DNA of 64,000 nucleotides, taken from Acanthaster planci. Taxonomy: Eukaryota > Echinodermata > Asteroidea > Valvatida > Acanthasteridae. The DNA is taken from contig NW_019091486.1 in NCBI RefSeq assembly GCF_001949145.1, forward strand, positions 1,447,591 to 1,511,590. Direction: 5' to 3'. Every line of letters begins with the position of its first letter. Position 1 is the stretch's first letter. Both the position numbers and the translations under genes were made by a program. The notes under the pieces are model-generated. The model was not told the origin of the DNA and did not search any database. It saw only the letters and a program-made list of their open reading frames with translations. Below, in pieces: positions 36,758-50,830 of this stretch.

Positions 36758-39697
36758 CTGAAAAGGGAAGGGGGGGGGAACATGGAGGGAGAGGCAGGCT
36801 TGTTCAGGAGATGTACTGCGGATGGGGAGGGGAGTACCAGTAGGTGAACAGAGAAACAGCCCCTGAGATGTCCAAGGGATTTGGAAATAATTGACTTCTG
36901 GGAAGGTTGATTCCACAATCTGGCAGGAACAGGGGGGTGACACGGGGAAAGCCCCAGCTTTGCCCAAGCTTACAGTAACTGACAGATGTAAAGCTTGCAG
37001 CTTGGGTCCCATTTTTTCAATTGTGGGGGGTTTTCTTATGGCCCAGATTTACGTTATTTGTTAACCCGGATCTTTCCTTTTTTTCCCCCTCTTGCTCACT
37101 GAATGTACAGTGTGTACATTCAGGCTTTTTTTCACTGCCTCTGTAGCAACATTAACCCCTTTTTTCCTTGCCACACTCTACTTCTTTTAAAGGATGATGG
37201 AGGATATGGACCGACATTCACTCTAATTCATCTTTTCAGCAGTTACGTTATTTGACCTGATTTCTGCTTTTCATGCCGAAAGCCTGGCACGTGCTGGTCC
37301 AACCGCAGCGCACAGCAAACATGCACACCCCTCCCTCTTTTCATGTATGATCCCAACCCCCGGGGTGATTAATTCCCCCCAGACACCTATTAACCCATTT
37401 GACGACTCCATCATAAAGAGTAATAACGCTGGACCACATTAGCCCAGTTATGACAAACGGGATGTCAGCCACGAAAATATAGGGGAAGGGGGGGGAGCTC
37501 AATCATGTCTTAAACCAATTAAACCCAGCTCAGCTTGACACTGGGCCCCGGCATACAGACAGTTCATGTCTACAAAAGCTACAGACGGTCTCGGTTTCCT
37601 ACTCAGTGTGTGCCGCCTTGTCTCCCCCCTCACCCCGCCACACAATTTCCCTTCCAAACTACCCCACATCTGTAATATCACAATTCCCAAAGATGATTGA
37701 TATTTTGTAGATTAGGCATAGCAGGGTTTCTGGGTCAACCCAGTATCATGTCTTCCTCCACTGGAGGGCTTCCCCTCCCCCCCACTCCATTCCCAGTTAA
37801 ACGTCTCCCCACAGCGGCTTTTCGCTTTGTCAAACTGTCACAGGATTTATGCACATTTCAACTGGGCAGGCCCCCCTACCACTTCTCAGAAACAGATCAT
37901 TCCTAGCTTATCACCCGCACACACGCTGAATGTGAGACACATCTTTACCACATAAATGACCGAAAGAGGTCAGGACAGCTGCACTGGCAAGGAAATATAC
38001 CAGCAGAAGAGATACATAGATAAATTTAACATTATAAAATGAGTATGAAATCAATTGTGAGTACTAGTCAGGAGTAAGCCTAGGGGAGGAAAAGAAATCC
38101 ATGAAACATCTCGCAGCCGAATTGTGACACTGGCAACAGTAATGCACTGACTTTTTAGGACTTCTCATCATTCACAAGGCACAAGTTTTCTTCCAAGTGG
38201 GTGTTTTCTTTGAACCTCGTGTTTCTTTCCACAAATAGCAGAAAAGAAAAAATCCTAAATTCAGTTTAAATCTTTAATTTGGAGGCCAGAAAACATTAAA
38301 AAATTCTGAGAGATCACAACCATGAAGATGTAGCTTTTAAACTCCTGGTATACACAAACCATCTTTTTCTTACATGAATTCAAAGGGAAAAAAGCAACCG
38401 TGCCACTTTCCTCACTTTAATATACATGCATACAGAACAGGCAACTAGAGAAATGTGTAGAATAAATGCTTTTAATTAAGAAGGCCTAGGGAAGAGTAAA
38501 GCTTAACATTTCCTCCCTCATCGACCTGAGGGTCCACCTCCACCCCTGAGCCAGGAACTGTATAATCAGAAACATTATAACATTATAATCAGAAAATCCA
38601 TTGGAACAGAACAAGGAAGGTGACTGTACAGTATTTATCTTCACGGGAATACAACTTCTGTATGAAAGATCATGTCACACAGAGCTGCAGTCATCGTGAC
38701 GCCAGTGTTGGGGGGAGGGGCAGAGAGCAAACTACTCTATTGTCCACTGCTTGAGTACCACTTGAAGTATGGGTGGGAGTTACAATGTTGACCCATCCAC
38801 AGCAATTAACGAGTGGAAAACCAACAGGAGACAAATGCTCTGGCTGTAATGCCTGTCAGCAACCAACAAAGAAGATATTCATAGAAGACACACTCCAGAA
38901 TGCTGAGTACAAAAGAAAGGCTAAAGTACTAATGTGGACATCAAAAACAAGAGACACGAGCAAAAACTCTACAAGAATGGGAACAGATGGAAGAAAAATG
39001 TACTGAATAATCTGATGAATTTTCCCACTTCCATTCTTCCTCCATTCCAATTTCTCCACTCAGGAAGGATATTGGGGGATGAAGAAGTCCATGAAAAATA
39101 TCACAGAGGGTTGCATACATGTATGTACATGTAACGATGATAAAATACGGTGACTTTCTAGGGCTCTTATAGCTACCATGGCATGAGTTCTCAGCTAAAT
39201 GGCACAAATTCTGTGAATCTTTAAAAAAAAAAGGGCAGTAAAATCTTAAACTTAAAAAATGACAGAATTTGAGGAAACAAATCCTGAAATCATTTTAAAA
39301 ATGAGAAAAAGTGCTCCTGTAAGTTTGTTTTTCTGCTCATGTGCTTGCTGTGGTGTGACAGTTGACTAAACACACAGAGCAGCATAGCCAGTCGGTCAGT
39401 CAATCACGCAGTTTATGAGGTAGTTTTTATTCTGAACAAAAAGACAATGTAGTCACTTCAAGTAAATAACCTGTCACTTTTACTGAAATTTTTGCAAAAT
39501 TTTACCCATCATGTTTTATTGTACACTTGGGAAGTGCCCATTCCAAATCACGCACTGCCCGTCCAAGACTAGGATACAGGTCACTAGATGAGACCCTGTT
39601 CCATGTGAATGTACTGTGTGCACACTGAAGCATTCACCCCCCCTGCCTTTTTAATAGCTCCACGTTCACACTGTCTGATGAGAGTTCAAAGAAATTA

Positions 39698-40611
39698 CAG
39701 CCCGTTCCCACTTGATCCACCAATTGGGGGATCTGATCCACCTTTTGCCAAATTGCCGGATCAGATCCCCCAATTGGTGGATCAGATCCGGCAACTGTGT
39801 GTAGTGGGAACGCTAACCGTTATAAGGTGGATCAGGATCAGATCCACCTTTCTTGATCCTCCTCTGGAGCAGGATACAGATCCCGCAATTGGTGGATCAG
39901 ATCCTGCAATTGGCGGATCACGATCAGATGGGAATGCAAAAGGTGGATCTGATCCGGCAATTTGACCTGTCAACATCCGTCCGTGCACGAGTGGCGCGAA
40001 ACTTTTGCGGTCTGATGAACAAAGAAATATGTTTTTTGCTCATGGGAAATTTTTAACGTGCACAGCATGCACAATAAACAACTGCTGAACTACGGGCTAG
40101 CAAAATGTGTCACCACGTAGCGCAATGCATGCATGCTGCGATGTGTGCCTTGCCCTTTCACAATTTTCGCTGCACATTCGTCCGTTTCTTAACCTTTTTC
40201 ATTTGTGTAATTTCACTTGCTTTCCATCAAAAACTAATTCCGTGTTAGCGTATAGCCCGCAGCGTGTGACAGAGTATCAAAAATGGAAGCAAAGTTTGAA
40301 GAGACAACATACTAGGCTGAACATTCGGTCCGATTCAAGGTCGTCACGTCAGTAGAACTCCGCACCCAAAACACCACAGGGTCACGGGCATGCTGCCCCA
40401 GCACGCCACACTACCACAGAGCGCGTGCTCAGCAAGCTAGCACATGTGCAATACCGAACTCAGTGACCTTTCGGGCTCAACATTTCCGTCCGAAAAGGTG
40501 GATCAAGCGCTAGTGGGAACGCGACTTGCAGTTTCATTGCGGTAAGATAACGATCACACCAAAATGCTGGATCAAGATCCACCTTTTTCCAATTCAAGTG
40601 GGAACGCGCTG
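39698..40611. mobile_element. Non-autonomous PIF/Harbinger-like DNA transposon, 914 bp
   Basis: The termini are inverted repeats: CAGCCCGTTCCCACTTGA at the left and the complement of CAGCGCGTTCCCACTTGA at the right, 17 of 18 matching. Each is flanked by TTA (39695-39697 and 40612-40614), which fits the 3-bp TWA target duplication of the PIF/Harbinger superfamily. Subterminal regions carry many GGATCAGATCC-type palindromes, detailed as a repeat entry. There is no transposase ORF, so it would depend on an enzyme in trans. The superfamily assignment rests on the target duplication and is tentative; the element boundaries are clear. Confidence 0.75.
39711..39960. repeat. Array of GGATC/GATCC palindromic modules
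   Basis: Within the left part of the Harbinger-like element, modules of GGATCAGATCC or GATCTGATCC alternate with AATTGG-type spacers about a dozen times in 250 bases. The same modules recur once or twice near the right end (40495-40590). Dense, oriented short palindromes next to terminal repeats often serve as transposase-binding sites; that function is inferred. Confidence 0.7.
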
Positions 40612-40811
40612 TTAGTGTCAACTCAGATCAAGAGGTTGGATTTAAGGACAGGCCCATCTAATAGACCGATTGTGCCCGCTAAATCACTTGACCTACACGT
40701 ATAGGGGGTATCAACCCCATAACAACATGTGGTTTGAGTGTTGTTTACAAACAATACAGCCACGTTACAGTATACCGGTAGTACCCAGCACATCAGTAGT
40801 CTGAGTACGGT

Positions 40812-40833
40812 ACCTACATGTACAGGTACATGT
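40812..40833. repeat. Composite palindrome TACATGTAC-AG-GTACATGTA
   Basis: Two perfect 9-bp arms separated by AG. The same 20-base core occurs at 52625-52644. Confidence 0.85.
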
Positions 40834-41149
40834 ACCAGTACCGTCAGTTTTTGTTTTGGTTTAAAATGGATACTTATGAAACACTTTGCTTTTGGTGGAC
40901 GCCTTGTTTGTTGATATTTAATACCCACTACACAGGTCATGTGACTTGGCGGGTGCAATCCGTCTATTTCTACCTCAATAGGATCGATTTACATTTTGAA
41001 ACAGACAAGAAGAAAAAAAAATCCTGCAGGTTAATTTCCTCTCTATTCTTGAAATTTCAGACCAAATCTACTTTCTGAAGTCAAGTTAGTCAACAGCAAT
41101 CAGTCCTTCCAACTTGGGATGAGTCTTGATGATTGCAAAGACCCAATGG

Positions 41150-41215
41150 CATACATGTTCATGTACATGTATACATGTACTGGTGTGTACATGTAGATGT
41201 ACATGTGTATGTATG
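41150..41215. repeat. ACATGTAC cluster
   Basis: About seven overlapping or adjacent ACATGTA/GTACATG motifs in 66 bases. This is the densest of many such clusters in the window (others near 17560, 29200, 32338, 40810, 46735, 46950 and 56270). Confidence 0.85.
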
Positions 41216-43437
41216 GCAACTTGTAGCCAATGAAATTCTCCAGCAAATGATTCATGTTATTCAGGCTCCACCCCATGGTGTGCGCCGTTGATACCACTGG
41301 TAAACGGGGGAGGGGAACTTTTAAAGAAAGAACATCAAAGCACATCTAAGAAAACTTTGACTGCAGTCACTAATTCAAATTTAAGCATCAGAGGCTTCAG
41401 AAGGCAGTACACACTACAAGAACAAAATCACATAATGCCGATGAACAATCCCTACTTATAATATTCTCTTTCATGTGCTGGTACTAATCACCATGTAGAC
41501 ACAAATGAACATGCTCTCTGAATGAATTATTCACCACATTAAGAACTCTAGCTTCACCATTACTCAACGGGGGGAGCTGGAAGGAAAAGTAAAAACTAGC
41601 AGATAATATCAAAATATTTTAACCATAAACATGTCCGAAAAACTCAGCACAGACTATTTATGCTCAAAGAATGACAGCACTGTGAGAATTGGAAATCTCT
41701 ACATAATTCTGTGTTTTTTCCCATATATAGGTTTCATGAAAAAACATCCCTCCCGCAACAAGCCATGGTTCAATCCACTACAGAAGTCACCCGCACTGGT
41801 TCACTTTCATCACGTACACCTACATCACAGCAATGATAGTAATGGCTAGTCAGCTGGGACCATACTCCATACACAGCATAAGATCTGCATGTGATCTTCA
41901 TGCCGATTAAAAATTGTGGAGTTTGGTGCAAAGCATGCCAATATGTAAGGATAGACATTTGTTGGCATGAGGGTCAGCTTGTCTAGACTGGGCTATGCAT
42001 GCAAGGTATATTATTTACTTCTTCCGTACTTCTATCAAAAAAAAAATTTTTACCTGGCTTCCTGCTTTATGACATTTTTGGTTTTCGTACAGGTGAAAAA
42101 ACTCTGCATGGCATGACTGAGATAAAGTACAGTGCCTTAGTGGACGGGGAGGAGAGCCATTCCCCTTTGCTCCCCCCCCCAAAAAAGGGGGAAATTTGTC
42201 TTTAAAAAGTATTAAGAGACAAGCCCTTGATTCACATGTAGTACCACCTTTGCTTTCAATGGAAACTTCCCAGTTTGATATTACATGGTGTGGTTGCAAT
42301 ATAAAGTAACTACCAACATCACACGACTAAATACAAACACAAACCCCCTCCCCAAAGCAGGTATTCTAAAGATAACGTTGTTAATAAATTAAAGATTTGC
42401 TGGATGATCTGAAGTTGCAATCGCACAATTTTTTTACATTCAACTGCTGGTCACTGGTCAGAGGATTGAAGACAGACAGCTGGAATTGATGCTCAATGTA
42501 AACCTGCCATCCAACCCAAACCACTGAATGCTAGACAGTCCTCACCACCCACGCCTTGACAAAAGCACCACAGGAGATGGTGTCCTCCACTATTGGCCAA
42601 CACAGTGATGGGGGGTCTTCAAATACACCACAGGGTCAGTGGTCAGTGTTGCAGGAGAGATTACTCATTGGACAAGATGGCCCTGAAATTATGATGGACA
42701 GCTTGTCCATCAGGGGTGGGTTATGACATCATTGCCAACACACAACACAATAAAATAACCTTCAGCTGGGTCTTTGACATAGACAAACTACATTAATATG
42801 TTGGGAGAAATATCTTTGGGATGTTACATAATGTACAGTAATTATGCAGTGAGGACCACACTGCTCTATGGGCCTTGCCAGGTGTTTTTTAGGGGAGGGG
42901 GGAGGCAAAGCACTCAATCATCAGCCTCAAACGGATAAATCATTATCGGTGACTGGTCACCTGGGAGCTATTTCTAAACAAATACATCATCTTTCCAATG
43001 TGGATTACCCCTCAACTCAAGCAAGAAACCACCACCCAGTGGAATACTGTATATCTTTGGCATGACCTCATCTTGGGGGCAGATCCTGAACCAACTTTTC
43101 AAGGGGGTGGGGACTTTTTGAGCGGGGATTTCAGAATTTCCCTATGTAACTTTTTTGATCCTTTGTAGGGGAGGGGCTAAGTTTAGGCACTTTTTGGCGC
43201 ACTTTGGGAGAAACAGGCACAACAGTCAACAACTGCCCTCTCCAAATATACACGTAACCCCCAAACGGCTGTGCATGCAGCCCCCCTCTCCATCACTTCC
43301 CCTTCCCCAGTCACCCTACAAGACTTCAGCAAAAAAAACAACAAAAAACCCAAGATGCCATTGCCGGGGCCCCATTCATGAAGCCAAAGGGAGTATTGGC
43401 AAGCCACAAAGTGAATGACCACAAGAGGAGATGGAAA

Positions 43438-43481
43438 ACCAAGGAGCTCAAGAACCAAGGAGCTCAAGGACCAAGGATCAA
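43438..43481. repeat. 16-bp tandem repeat, 2.7 copies
   Basis: ACCAAGGAGCTCAAGA, then ACCAAGGAGCTCAAGG, then a partial third unit ACCAAGGATCAA. Confidence 0.85.
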
Positions 43482-46400
43482 TATCGCCCACACTGAGGAA
43501 CCACTGATGCGGCTAATCATCTTTAGTGGCTCCCCAGGAAGTCACCTTTAATCTAATCCTAATCCTCAGGGCTGTTGCTAAATCCAATCGGGAATGCATC
43601 CCCTGGCCTTGGATTAATTCTTGAGGACTCTTCCATATTGGACTGCAGGGGGGAGGTCGGTTGATCTCCTGTGGATAGAAGTACCCCCTTGCCAATAAAA
43701 GATGAGGCAGAATTCCAGCATGCTAACCCCTTTCTCCAGCTTTATGAACAAATCCAGAATTCTTCGCTGCTCAATTCATACTAAATTCAACATGACAACG
43801 TTATCATTTTGAACCTTATTTAGTCTCCATTTTGTTTCCTGGAACTGTACATGTATATGACAATGCCACATTAAGAAAATCAAATGGAACAATTTTACTG
43901 TTTCAAGGAATTCAGAATAGAGGGCATAAAATAAAATACAACTGAAGAAAAGTGAAAAAGGTCCCGAAAGGTGGAAAAGGGTAAAGTAACTGGAAACCTG
44001 ACAGTATAAAGAATACCATCAAAACCCAACAAATCCAATTCTTTTTGAGCGCAAATTTACTTTGAGTTCAAACCACAGCTGCTTGTTGGAGAACCTTGCT
44101 GCCCTTGTGAGTGAGTTGACTTACAAATTACATTCAAAAAAACACCTTGCCCTCCAATTTTGCTCAAAATACACTGTATGCATTGGCCAGACTTCCCCCT
44201 GGGATGTTAAATTACATCCAGACATGTGAAAAAAAACACCTTCCCACAACCAAACATTGTATCTATATATCCAGAGCAGGCAGTGCCTACAGCAGAACAA
44301 GCTAACAAAGTTTAACAGAACAAAGACACCCTCTGATTCCTTGAGAGTCTTCCAAAACCAGGTCACTCTGTGCAGGAAAGTGCATGGATTGTCGGTCAAC
44401 TACTATGCAGTACTGGTACCATGTACATGTAGGACTGCCTCCCCCCAACTTACACGTGTAAGTGCACGTACATGTACTGTACTGTACCCAGTGCAATTCC
44501 ATCAAATGTGACGTTGCAAGCACAACACGGGAAGTACCTTTTCTGCGATCACACTCCAGGCAATTTTTTAACTTTGATTGCAAGTAAAACCCACTTGCAA
44601 ACAAGCACAATTCACATTTCAAACAAGAGCATTGACTTCATCGCTTCTCCTCTGAAGTTGAGGTCCAGTTTACAAATCACATTCACAATGTGTGCATGAG
44701 GGAAATTTGTGACTGAGTCCTTGCCACAAGGTAAACTGCAACCTGAAAGCTGCTGCACTGAATATAGCTACAATTTCAAAACCCCTGGAAATTTCTTTAC
44801 CTGGTATGTACATTTATATTACCTGTCCCGGTCCGGGTCCGCATGTAATGGATTGCCCTTGCTAATTATAGCACATAGCTAAAAAAAAGAAGATAGTGGT
44901 ATACCCTACAGAAAGAGGACTGTGAACAAAGCTCTAATGAACTAAATCCTTTCCTCCATTCTCTGCAGCATGCTCCATTATCACTGAAGGGAGGGACTCT
45001 CCGACCCTCACAGCACCCACATCACCACAATACTTCCTCACTGTTTATACTGTAACCACATCCCCTCCCCCCCACAGGTAGGAATGGTACACGCCGCCCA
45101 ACAAGGTCTCTCTATTGAGGCAGAAGACCTTTTTCAGACCAGGAAAATGTTGTTGACCCCGTTAAAAGGTTGAGCGACCCAGGAGGAAGGTTCCTGACTC
45201 CAGTCATGAGGTGACCAGACCTCTCGTGCCTACAGCTCTGTGTGTGCTGTGTGTGGTGGAAACAGCAGCTGTGACCACAGTCACGCCCACATGATAAGGG
45301 TCACTGTTTAATGAGAACGGTCAACCTATTCAGTCTTTGAGTGAGTGATCTTGGAGGCTGCTGAAATAAATGACTACAAATAATATCCTAACTCAATTTT
45401 TACAGCACTGCATATTTCAATAGTCCGGGGAACCAATCATGGTGATCATTAACTGGACTGGTGACTTATTGGTGTCTATTTCTTCCTCCTTGATGCAGTC
45501 GATAAAACAGGCATCAATCACACTCAAATCTCAGTAACATTTCAATCCAACGCATTTGCAGGCTCCGAGACTGGTACAATGACATGTTGACGGCAATTTG
45601 TAAATGTATTCATTCAGAGATGCATTTAGAACACAAAGTGTGTCACTCAGTTCAGCTCAGTATTAAGTGCAAACACCCACAACCTGTCATTTGTGATCTG
45701 CTAGCAGCAACTACATGTAGCTAGCTATGAAACAAACTACCTGTACACATGTACCCTACACATGCGACCTTTTTTCACCTTGAAAGGGTAGACTTTCACA
45801 AGTCTCTGCCTGCTCATTTCTCTGGAAGAGCCAAAACTACGTGTAGCTCAGTACAGTCAGTGAAAAGCAGCTTTCATTTCTAAATGAATCCTTGAATCAT
45901 TTCTGGTCTGCGTAGCCATTTGTGTTCCTGGTGTCTTTTGGTTTTAGACGATTTCATGCAGATGTTATAGTTTTCATCGGCATGTAAACATACATGTACC
46001 GTATACTACAGGTACCTGTTTTTCAGCTCCATTATCGAATGGATATTGCTCTATACATCGCAATTTCCCTGTGTCACATTTAAAGGTACATGTACATACA
46101 TAATTGTACACGCCAGCATGAATTGAACCCTTTTGGGTTGTAAAATGCATTCCCTACAAAATATTTCGAGAGATCACTTAATTAAAAGGATACAATATAT
46201 TTTAACCAGACAGTGTGAAGAATGATCCATTTGCTTCCTCGGGTGTACCTCGAGTTTTCTTTTCACACTTCAACAAATTACCGGTATTATTAAACAATTT
46301 AATACAGTGTACTAATACCAATAGTCAAACAGGAAAATGTATTGGCCCACAGGGGAATAAAAAAACTTTCATTTCTTGAATGCTTGGTAAACAGGCAAAT

Positions 46401-49400
46401 ATTTTACGGAAGTACATGTATAAAATACACCCCTCAACTGTATAGTTGATGTGGCCCAAAGCACGGAAGCTCAGCACAGCACACCTATCCCACCATCACC
46501 CAGTGTGCTCATAAGTCATATACATGGTCAATGCATACCTGCAGTAACAGTTGATCACTATCACAAATGGTCATGTTGAAGCCTTGGGTATGGTGTACAC
46601 ATACATTACATGTACATTATGACAGGGCATCAGTGGTTTTGGTTTTGGTTGGTTTTCTTAGTGGGCCAATGAAAAGGTTGTTGAGTTACTTCTGCAACTC
46701 CAGACCTGTGTACTGATAGGGGCCACCTGCACGTACATGTACATGTACATATGCAGAGCAAGGACTTCCTGATGTTGCTCCTCCTTTGTTCATACTGAAA
46801 CAATGTTGCCAACAGTGCCCATTGTTTATGTGCATGTTTTCCAACCCAGGATGTATACACTCCATTGGCTCGCTCTGTTCAATTTCAGAGTACTGTTTCA
46901 AGTACTTGAGTGTGTCCTCAATTCACTGCATGTACGTGTACTCAGATCTACATGTACAGTACATGTATCGCTACATCATGTAGGGCCTACATGTACATGC
47001 CCAAGCGAACTAATGCTTCTCCCACACAATGGCCTCTGCTGAGGAGGTATGTCTACCGTACAATCTCGCATGCACGTCCTCACCAATTCTTTCCTGATGT
47101 TCCACGGGTACGCGATTAGGATTTACTCTTTCCTTCCGTGAATGCCTTTAAACAAAATAACACCAAACAGACGCTGGCCAACTAATGTGGGAGCCTTGAC
47201 AGGTGGCATTGAAAATACAGCTGAAATGTCAAACAGGGTTTCACCGCATGATAACATCATTTTTGTGAGCCGTATTTAGGAAGATCATGAGGGAACTGTC
47301 TGATCACACATTATCAGATGGCTCCAATCTCTCTGTAAACATGACAAGAAAAATACTTGTCAATGTCATGGTTTGAGCCCGTATGCGTACGGGTACAGGT
47401 ATCTCTCCAGCAAACACGGTAAGGTACAAATCAATTGTTGGATTTCGTGTACTAGGATACAGCTCATATACAGAGCTACAATGCAAAAGCCCACTCGCCC
47501 ACTTGATTGCAAATTATGCCCATCTCACAATTACCAGATGGCACATCACTACTGCCGTGGAATAAATTTGCTTAGCAATTTCCAGACACCGGGCCCACTG
47601 GGAAATCATGTACTGTTCTGATGACAAAACTTGTATTATCTCATCCTGTCAGTTTCTGGCATTGCTGTAACAAAACAGGGATGGGGGGGGGGGTACATAC
47701 AGCAGGCTCAGCAAAAAGACAAAGGGTTTTGGCTAACCAAACGCAGACATCAAGCAGTAAGTAACCTCTTTGGCAAAGCCACAAGACAGGCAGTGTCCCC
47801 TGCCTCCAATGGGGGGGGTGGTGTCTGGAAATGTTTGTGTTCCCTCTTGCTTCACATTCCCTGGGCATTTACACAGTTTGTCAATGGCTAGGGGAGTGCT
47901 GCTTTTCCCTGGGGGCCCCAACGCTGCCTTTCATCTTTAACAAGGGGCTAACGCCGCTTTGCCACATTGCCCAAGTTCAACCCAGGGCTAAGACCTGGAG
48001 GACATCGTCCCCCACCGATTATAGCCCGTAAATGACTCACGTTGAATGTGCACATGTCCACATGCACCCACATACACCACAAATGTACACAAACACACAC
48101 ACAAAATGCCCCCCAGCTAAGAAAAGAGAAAATGAAAAACTGAACTACCAATCCAAGGGATGGGTTTTGTTTATCCATGTACGCTGCTGCTACTCATGAA
48201 TGGTCGAATTGACACAACCAATTCACCTCCTGGTGGGAAGTCATTTAATGCTGTCGTTGGCCCTCAGCCACCAACCCACTGAATGAATATGACGGGAGGG
48301 GAAAAAAATTTGATATTAGATACTATTACCAGACATTATCTGGCTGCGACAAGGAGGCTGGGATCGGGTCAGTGGTTAAACGACCGACCGGTCGGTTGCC
48401 TGCTCAGCCCTGGTAAACAAACTCTGCTCGTGTCGTGAACCTGCCGAAAGAGTCAGTCACATCAACCACTGATCTGGACAATGACCCCCAAGCATGTACG
48501 TGTGTGTGTGTGGGACTGCGTCTGAAAGTGTGTGTGTGCCACTGACAATGTCAGTGCCGGGTGCATTTGTCAGGCGGTCACTGCCATGCCTTGAACCGGT
48601 CCCTCGGTCATCCTCCTGTGAAGAATCTGCCATTGATATCCAAAGCCACTTACTGGCACACTGTGGTCGGGAGGGGAGGGGGACAGAGAGGAATTAAGAT
48701 GGATTTCAACCCCTGGCTTTTACCCAGAGGCCCAAGGATTCTGTAGTACTTGTGAGCATTTTTTGTTACTTTTTTTTTTTAGGAAGGGGAGGAGGTGTGG
48801 TTGCTAGGGAGACAGAGCCTACCTCCCACTGTTAAGCCTCATGTCAAGTCAACCTGTTGTAGAGCTACCTGGTATAACAGAGGAGGCACAATGGGCCCTA
48901 CCCTGGGTGGAAGACAGGATCATCTGCCCGCAAGACTCTTCCACTGAGGAGTGGGGGAGATCACCAATGACACCATCCGGCCCAATCATTTTCTGGTGCT
49001 CTTCTCTGTCTGGTCTTTGTAGGAATGAGCAATGATCACCCCTGACAAGACTTCATTGTGATCTAACTTATCCTTTGTGCAGAGCCAAAAAGATCGCACA
49101 GGAGAATAGTTCAGCCAATATTAAATTGGTCATCCTAATCAAGTTGGAATTTTGTGTTTAGCCTCTGGGCTTTTTGTTCAGTTTCTCAATGCTTCTCTGA
49201 AATATATTTTTAGATTGTGCGCTTCAAACCTCTGCAAGAAAGTTATTGACTCTCACTACCTAGGCACAGACAGTAATCAATGTTGTAGTCTTGCACATAA
49301 AGACAGCCCCTCAGGGAAAAATGGAACAACCACACTGACTCAATGAAAGAAGGTAGCCAAAGCCAATGTATACTCCAAAAAGAAAAGCATCACAATTGAT

Positions 49401-50604
49401 CAGTTGCTTTGTTTGTCTCATCTAGTAAGCAGAAGAGGAAGGGTTTAAGGGGCAAGAATGCCATAAATGCCACTTTGTTAGGAGGTAATCAATCCCATCA
49501 TAGAGACACCCATTAGACCTACCTCTGATTCACAGTGACAGTTGGGAGGGGGGGGGACAGGGAGAGAGCATACAATTTGATAATCTGGTCATAGCACTGG
49601 GGATTGGACAGGACATCCGCCCCGGGAACAGAGCTCAATGACTGCTCAAAGGGTAGAGCTGTTGAAAAAACATGTTTAACCCTAGGGAAGAAGTGCACAA
49701 AACCAGCATAATGTGCATGGCACACAGGTTGCTTAGTAAACCTTATAATATGCCCAGCAAACATTTTTTTGCGCAAAGTAACTTTCTGGCTTTTGCAACC
49801 CCATTACATGTACATTATTTCCCCCGGCAATAGATTTGTTACGCACCAAAACTTCTTTGAGAGAAAATTAAGGCAAGCAGTCAGTGCAGTCTAGTCCAAA
49901 GCAGGTCCTTTCATGTGGCAAGTCACGAGTAAATTAACAACAGCAACTTGACATGTGACTGGGTAACTTGTGATGGCCATTATTGAGGCTCTATTGATTG
50001 AACATTGTCTCTTCAAGTCTTCTTTGTTTGGATCATAAAGAAATTTGTAATTAAGAGGGCTACAGCAGAGTGATTCAGTTTGTATTCAAAGGGCTGTTCC
50101 TGCCAGATCCTATAATTGCTCATAATTCCGACGGAAAAAAAATTTGTAGTCTGGTGAAATGGCAAGGCAGAACAGCACATATGCAAAGAAAGCATAAAGT
50201 TGCATCAGAGGACAAGACTCCGTCCTTTCTCTAGTGGTCACTGACTTTTTTTTCTCCCTATCAATATTAGAGGAAGTCCTTACATCCCGAAAAGGTAAAT
50301 CAATGGATATCTCAACCACTTCCTTTGTTTAAGGTTTCAAGGAAACAGCGGGCATGGGGTCATAGAGACTGGTAGCCAGATTGATGTACCCAAGAAGTAC
50401 AAGGACAATGATGGGACAAATGTGCCCATCGCCTGCAGAGTGGACAGGGCAGATGTACAGGTGCCATAGTCAATCAATTACCACTGAACAAGGCTCTTCC
50501 ATTTTTAATTCTTTTTTTCTTTTTAAAGTGACATCCGAGTGTCCCACAACAGTGTACAGGCACTATAGCCCAAATGCCCGGGAAAGCGTGAAACAAAGAG
50601 TGAA

Positions 50605-50830
50605 AGAAAGAATTTTCAGTTTTAGAAGTGGGAGGAAAACCTGGTGCTGACATACCAGGGAAAACCCATGGAATTGAACTGGGGCTGATATCCTAAGTGT
50701 ACATATGGTACATGTACGTACTGGCACATGTGCATGTTAGCCTGGGTTGGATTCGAACCCGGGTCGCAGAGGTGGAAGGTGGAGAAAGTGCATACTGTAC
50801 ATGTACACTACCAGCCACTCAGCCTGATTC
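50605..50830 (-). mobile_element. tRNA-derived SINE with interrupted head
   Basis: On the minus strand the order is an A-box-like CAGGCTGAGTGGC, a B box GGGTTCGAATCC (complement at 50748-50759), then CATGGGTTTTCCCTGG and GGTTTTCCTCCCACTTCTAA. That body motif is shared by many tRNA SINEs of fishes and marine invertebrates (GGGTTTTCTCCGG ... GTTTCCTCCCAC). The spacing between A and B boxes is longer than in a tRNA because of an inserted TACATGTACA-like stretch. A second B-box-like GGATTCGAATCC on the plus strand at about 50920 may belong to another SINE fragment. Confidence 0.6.

Noticed and set aside
38773-39006. 77-codon ORF with a CSGCNACQQ cysteine pattern
   Set aside because: Not recognised as a zinc finger or transposon domain; AT-rich codons and no context to support it.
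39711-39960. Regularly spaced short repeats that could be mistaken for a CRISPR array
   Set aside because: Units are about 11 bp palindromes with 5-15 bp spacers inside a transposon in a eukaryotic intron; there are no cas genes and no constant repeat length.
41631-41849. Plus-strand ORF with NKPWFNP, resembling a phrase common in LINE ORFs
   Set aside because: The short phrase is isolated, with no endonuclease or reverse transcriptase blocks on either side.
48361-48420. tRNA-like GGGTCAGTGGTTAAACG with the palindrome ACCGACCGGTCGGT
   Set aside because: There is no B box at a suitable distance and no cloverleaf could be drawn; noted only as a 14-bp palindrome.
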